This document shows positions 31,755-35,320 of a stretch of 35,320 bases of DNA, piece after piece. The notes under the pieces are model-generated. The model was not told where the DNA came from. It searched no databases and was given only the letters and a program-made list of their open reading frames with translations. The stretch covers positions 1-35,320 of the forward strand of contig QHCD01000028.1 of NCBI GenBank assembly GCA_003244255.1, read 5' to 3'. The position numbers and the translations under genes are program-made. Position 1 is the first letter of the stretch. The number at the start of each line of letters is the position of its first letter. The stretch is from Pseudonocardiales bacterium (lineage in GTDB: Bacteria > Actinomycetota > Actinomycetes > Mycobacteriales > QHCD01).

Positions 31755-32693
31755 GTGGAATCCCCATCAGAGGTGCTCGACTTCGTCATCATCGGCGCGC
31801 AGAAGTCCGCCTCGTCGTTCCTGCGCCGACGTCTCGACCAGCACCCGGCAGTCGACCTGGCGAAGGGCGAGGTGCCCTCCTTCGAGGATCCGTACTACGA
31901 CCGAGGCGCGGTCGACCGGTTGTCCGAGCTCTTCGGCCCGCGTCGCCCGGATGTGCGCCGCGGAATCAAGCGCCCGGACTACCTCGGTCAGTCGGCAGTG
32001 CCGGCGCGCCTCGCCGCCCACGTCCCCAGCACGAAGCTGTTCGCCGTGCTGCGGGATCCGGTCGCGCGGGCGGTGTCGGCCTACTTCCACTACGTCCGGC
32101 ATAACTTCATCCCGGTCCGGCCCTGCGAGGAGGGACTGACCGCGTTGCTCGACAACAGTTTGCAGACGCAGTATCCGCGGTCAGCCGAGATCCTGACGTA
32201 CGGACGCTACGGGGAGCATCTTGGGCGCTATCTGGACCACTTCCCGCGCGAGCAGATGATCATCTTCCTGCAGGAGCGGCTCGCCGCCGAGCCGGCCGAG
32301 GTGGTGCGCGAGTCATATGAGTTCATCGGTGTCGACAGTTCCTTCGTGCCGGGTCATGACATCCAATCCTCCAACAGCGGCGTGTACGACCTGCGCCGGC
32401 TTCGTTTCTTGCGGACGGGCTACCGCGCGGCTTTCGTTTATGAGAAGGACCTGCGCACGCGCCGACCGCGGCGGTCCAACCCGATGGGCTCGGGCTGGCT
32501 CGCCGCCGTTCGAGTGATCGACAAACTCGCGCTGTCCCATCTCGACCGCAGCCGGGCGCCCACCCTGAGCGAGCCGTTACGGGCGCGGCTGCGCGACTAC
32601 TACGCAGCCGATACGGCACGGCTGCGCGCCCTGCTGGGGGAGGACTTCCCGGCGTCTAACTGGCTTCGCTGCGACCAGACCCGGACCGAGTAG
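31755..32693 (+). CDS. PAPS-dependent sulfotransferase 4
   Basis: 312 residues. The 5'-PSB loop is FVIIGAQKSASSFLRRRL (10-27), a variant with Ser-Ala-Ser in place of GTT/GTS. EVPSFEDPYYDRG is the acceptor-side segment, GIKRPDYLG lies near the substrate Lys, and LFAVLRDPVARAVSAYFHY (95-113) is the 3'-PB segment. The late motif is MIIFLQERLAAEPAEVVRES. No membrane segment. Start GTG 31755, 33 bases after the DUF11-like gene. It lies outside the - strand operon, among exported proteins, so its acceptor may differ from those of the three operon sulfotransferases. Heparan-sulfotransferase-like family is the best fit. Confidence 0.88.
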   Translation: MESPSEVLDFVIIGAQKSASSFLRRRLDQHPAVDLAKGEVPSFEDPYYDRGAVDRLSELFGPRRPDVRRGIKRPDYLGQSAVPARLAAHVPSTKLFAVLRDPVARAVSAYFHYVRHNFIPVRPCEEGLTALLDNSLQTQYPRSAEILTYGRYGEHLGRYLDHFPREQMIIFLQERLAAEPAEVVRESYEFIGVDSSFVPGHDIQSSNSGVYDLRRLRFLRTGYRAAFVYEKDLRTRRPRRSNPMGSGWLAAVRVIDKLALSHLDRSRAPTLSEPLRARLRDYYAADTARLRALLGEDFPASNWLRCDQTRTE

Positions 32694-32769
32694 GTCGGCC
32701 TAGACACGCCGGCGTATGCGGGAGAGACTACGATCGATCTCGTCGCCTATCAATCGATCAAGGGGAGCG

Positions 32770-33510
32770 ATGCGCGCTCTGGCCAGAGCGCGCCACGTGA
32801 CTGGGCGCTACGCCCCGAGCGTCTATGTATTGGTGCTGAGCACGATTCTCTGGTCGACGGGCACGGCAGCCGCGGCGCCGGTCGTGAGCCCGGCCGACCG
32901 GAGTGCGACGTCCATCCAGGCGCCGCTGCCCCCAGGCGTCTCGAACGCTCACGACACGCAGCTGGTTGCAGTGAGCTGTGCGAGCAGCGACCGCTTGCGC
33001 AGCGGTCGGCGCCTACACGATCGCGTCGTCCTCGCCCGAGCGCGGCTTGTTGGAAACGCTGTCCAACGGTGTCTGGGCGCTGCGTCGCAGTTGGGGACCT
33101 ACGAGACGCCGAGTGGCCTGGGACCGCTCGCGGAGACATTGTCTGCCGGCCACGATCGATGACCGGAAACCCAGGTGTTGGCGTCGACGGGGACGTGGTC
33201 ATCGGGGTTCTCGACGACGTTGCGTGTAGCTCGGTCGGGTACTGCGTCACCGTCGGCCAATACGGCTACGGCCCGCCGCGCTCGTACTACCAGGCCTACT
33301 CCGGGCTGATCGAGACGCTGGCCGCCGGTTCGTGGACCTCGACCCCCGAACCGGCTCCGCGCAGTGCACTCCCGCAGTTCAACTATCGCCCCCGGTCGCC
33401 GATGTCGGTCAGCTGCCCGCTCGGCGGCCAGTGCACGGTTGCCGGGGGGTTCAGCGTCGGGACGAAGACCAACGATGTGGAGCACGTTCTGATCGAGCGG
33501 GAGACGCTAC
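32770..33510 (+). pseudogene. Frameshifted exported repeat protein
   Basis: A good start (ATG 32770 after AGGGGAG) leads to a signal peptide (YVLVLSTILWSTGTAAAAP) and then LVAVSCASS at about 32985. The expected continuation TACAAVGAYTIASSSPERG then GLLETLSNGVWAL lies in the next frame (to about 33085). QLGTYETPSGLGPLAETLSAG returns to the first frame, and DVACSSVGYCVTVGQYG, GLIETLAAGSWTS and MSVSCPLGGQCTVAGGFSVG are in the third frame to about 33500. These are copies of one repeat: SCxSxxxCxAVGxY followed by GLxETLxxGxW. At least three frame changes and loss of the 3' end, where the convergent sulfotransferase gene takes over, indicate a decayed gene. Sequencing errors are a lesser possibility. 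Function unknown. Confidence 0.7.
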
Positions 33511-34544
33511 GGTCGACTGACGTCGAACTGCTTCGCGGTTACGCCGCGCCGGAGTGGCCATGCGGGCTGATAGACCAGGCCATCGAGCTGCGCCACCGAA
33601 TCGGCGGTGATCTCTTCTACTCGCGCGGCTGCTTCCGGGCAGAGGTACGTGCGCGAGCGCGCGAGCGCAGCTCGGCTGTCCATCGGCCGGTAGGCCGTCT
33701 TCGACAGCCCGCCGCGCAGCGTCCACGCCATCGCGCCGCCCGCCTCGGTTCTCGCCGTTGTAGCCGCAGCGATCTTGCGGGCGACGTCGTCCGTGTAGTC
33801 CAGCCCGCAGACGTCGTACAGCTGGCGGAAGCCCTCGACGGGATCAGACGCCAGATCTTCGTACCGCACGAGGTGCAGCAGCCCGGACTCCCGATGCATC
33901 TGCGCGATCGTCGCGTAGGTGACCTTCCACAGCAGGGCGTTCTTCGCCAGCGAGTCCGCGCTGCCGATCGCTGCGCGCAACTCGTCGGCAAACCGGTCGA
34001 GGTAGTCGCGCATCAGCAGCGGCTGCTCGAGCAGGTTGTGGAAGTAATGCGTCCACCCGAGTCGTTCCCAACTGGCCACCCACGACACCGGTTCGCGGAC
34101 CAGAACGACGGTCCGGGCACCGAGCCGCTCGGCGAACCACCGGCTGGACAGCACTGCATACGGGTCATCGACGAGCGCGCGAAGGTGCTTGACCCTGCCG
34201 CGCGAGAACGCGGCGACGGTCCTGCCCATTCGGGCGAGGTCGGAGACCGCCCGGTTCGTGCGCAACTCGGCGGTGACGTGGTACCGCAGGCGCACGGTGT
34301 CGCGGAACGCCCGCAGCCACGGCGCTTCGTTCTCAGGGCAGATGTACTGGTACGCGTAGTCGACCTTGGCATCCAGGACACCGGGCGAGCGGCCCGGTCG
34401 ATGGTGAGGGTTCATCGGCTCGTTGACATAGACGGCCTGGCCACTGAGCTGCAGCATCTTGCCGACCCAGCTGGTGCCGCTGCGGGGCAGACCGGTAACA
34501 AGAAGCGGGGAGCGATCCGTCTCCCCAATGCCGGGGTAAGCCAT
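33507..34544 (-). CDS. PAPS-dependent sulfotransferase 5
   Basis: 345 residues, with PLLVTGLPRSGTSWVGKML (13-31) as 5'-PSB and TVVLVREPVSWVASWERLGW (145-164) as 3'-PB segment. The latter is a Sulfotransfer_1/3-like pattern, clearly different from the other four enzymes here. LLHLVRYEDLASDPVEGFRQLYD is the late motif. A C-terminal section ends YQPAWPLRRGVTAKQFDVSRP. No signal peptide. ATG 34544 has GAGG about 8 bases upstream. It is transcribed alone on the - strand and its 3' end overlaps the decayed repeat protein. The substrate cannot be read; by location it may act on the same polymer or on a lipid. Confidence 0.87.
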   Translation of the reverse strand: MAYPGIGETDRSPLLVTGLPRSGTSWVGKMLQLSGQAVYVNEPMNPHHRPGRSPGVLDAKVDYAYQYICPENEAPWLRAFRDTVRLRYHVTAELRTNRAVSDLARMGRTVAAFSRGRVKHLRALVDDPYAVLSSRWFAERLGARTVVLVREPVSWVASWERLGWTHYFHNLLEQPLLMRDYLDRFADELRAAIGSADSLAKNALLWKVTYATIAQMHRESGLLHLVRYEDLASDPVEGFRQLYDVCGLDYTDDVARKIAAATTARTEAGGAMAWTLRGGLSKTAYRPMDSRAALARSRTYLCPEAAARVEEITADSVAQLDGLVYQPAWPLRRGVTAKQFDVSRP

Positions 34545-34843
34545 GCAAAACCTCGCTTTGGTGGCGGGTAGCGGCCTGATGGTCGCAGACCACTCGCGCC
34601 AGATCCAGGCGTATCGCGAGAAATACGGCCGGACGGCGTAGCGAACTGAGCGCTGATTGGCGCTTGCCGGGGCACAGCCGCGACAGGAGCGGGTGGGCGT
34701 GCTGGATACGAAATGTAGTCAGTCAATTACTACTCGTGAAAGTTGTCGAAATCCCCTCCTTCGACCCCGTCAAGATGTGATGATTTCAGGGTCGAGCGAT
34801 GTTGGGGGTCAACGTCGCCGCTTGCCTGCCAGGAGTAGTAGCT
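34545..34843. promoter_or_regulatory. Divergent gap between sulfotransferase 5 and second propeller gene
   Basis: No gene is seen. The middle part is AT-richer than its surroundings. It contains GTAGT/ACTAC arms around CAATTAC (about 34724-34742) and TCGACCC (34761-34767) with GGGTCGA (34789-34795). AGGAG at 34831-34835 is the ribosome site for the next gene. Promoters for both flanking genes should lie here, but no clear -35/-10 pair stands out. Confidence 0.4.
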
Positions 34844-35320
34844 ATGAGATACCGGCTTGCCGCTGCGCTGACCGTTGCCCTGTCCGTCGTTCTTGGCGGT
34901 CTCACCATGGCGCCCGGCATCGCTCCGGTCGCATCCGCTCACCAGGCGTCGACCAACGCGCCGTCGACCGGCCTGATGCCGAGCGCCGTCCCGGCTGCGT
35001 ACACGCCGTCAGTCGACAACGGCGACGTGCAGTCGATCGCGCAGGTCGGAAATCTGATCGTGATCGGCGGCGCCTTTACCAGCGTGGGTGGTCAACCGAG
35101 GAACCACATCGCCGCCTTCAACGCGACCACGGGAGCCCTCAGTACGACGTTCTTGCCGTCGATCGACGGCACGGTCTATTCCGTCATCCCCGGCCCAACG
35201 GCGGGCACCGTCTTCGCCGGCGGTAATTTCTCCCAGGTGAACGGTGTGGCGGTCAAGTACCTGACGCTGCTCAACGTGAACACGGGGGCCGCGGTCTCCG
35301 GTTTCGTGACGCCGGTCATC
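34844..35320 (+). CDS. Second exported propeller protein (cut by window end)
   Basis: The 159 visible residues start with a signal peptide (MRYRLAAALTVALSVVLGG to about ASA-HQ). They continue with the same organisation as the protein at 28019: GLMPSAVPAAYTPSVDNG, then blades IGGAFTSVGGQ, IAAFNATTGAL and TVFAGGNFSQVNG. The match begins right at the mature N-terminus, so the two are paralogues. ATG 34844 has AGGAG 8 bases upstream. The gene continues beyond the window, so whether it also has a malectin-like domain cannot be seen. Likely a secreted, matrix-associated protein. Confidence 0.75.
   Translation, partial: MRYRLAAALTVALSVVLGGLTMAPGIAPVASAHQASTNAPSTGLMPSAVPAAYTPSVDNGDVQSIAQVGNLIVIGGAFTSVGGQPRNHIAAFNATTGALSTTFLPSIDGTVYSVIPGPTAGTVFAGGNFSQVNGVAVKYLTLLNVNTGAAVSGFVTPVI

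Noticed and set aside
1..35320. CRISPR array, rRNA genes, complete insertion sequence or prophage
   Set aside because: No regularly spaced repeats, rRNA segments, intact transposase or phage structural genes were seen; the only mobile trace is the IstB remnant.

Overview
This is chromosomal DNA from a high-GC actinomycete. The evidence is the strong GC bias, frequent GTG/TTG starts with GGAGG-type ribosome sites, and the conserved actinobacterial order tRNA-Gln / glmU / prs / rplY (ctc) / pth. I cannot name the genus from sequence alone.

Layout. (1) 1-1430: a decayed margin with the tail of an unidentified ORF, an IstB remnant lacking its P-loop, an intact GNAT acetyltransferase, and a C-terminal scrap of a rhomboid-like membrane protein. 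(2) 1500-5682: housekeeping block of tRNA-Gln(UUG), glmU, prs, rplY and pth. (3) 5.7-12.2 kb, + strand: an AT-richer leader, a processive GT2 synthase, a 48-residue LAxTG membrane mini-protein missed by long-ORF calling, a polyprenyl-phosphate sugar-1-phosphate transferase, then cysQ, cysD and cysN. (4) 12.2-14.6 kb: a divergent PAP2-like membrane protein, a structured regulatory gap, and a secreted GH26-like hydrolase. (5) 26.46-14.6 kb, - strand: one tightly packed nine-gene operon in transcription order: GT2, three sulfotransferases, a Wzy-Wzz fusion, a Wzz/BY-kinase-like protein with degraded ATP site, an APH-fold kinase, a Wzx flippase and a WecG/TagA/CpsF glycosyltransferase. (6) 26.75-35.3 kb: a GH26-like lipoprotein, a large exported propeller/malectin protein, a DUF11-like membrane-anchored surface protein, two more sulfotransferases, a frameshifted repeat-protein pseudogene, and the start of a second propeller protein that runs off the window.

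Interpretation. The genes fit a Wzx/Wzy-type exopolysaccharide pathway dedicated to a sulfated polymer. CysD/CysN make APS, CysQ removes the PAP product of sulfotransfer, and five different sulfotransferases decorate the glycan or glycolipid intermediates. The initiating transferase and GTs build the repeat unit, Wzx flips it, Wzy-Wzz polymerises it, and the two secreted GH26-like enzymes may trim or release it. An APS kinase (CysC), needed to make PAPS, is not in the window. A sulfated exopolysaccharide locus of this architecture in an actinomycete is the most notable system here; the sulfated product is inferred, not shown.
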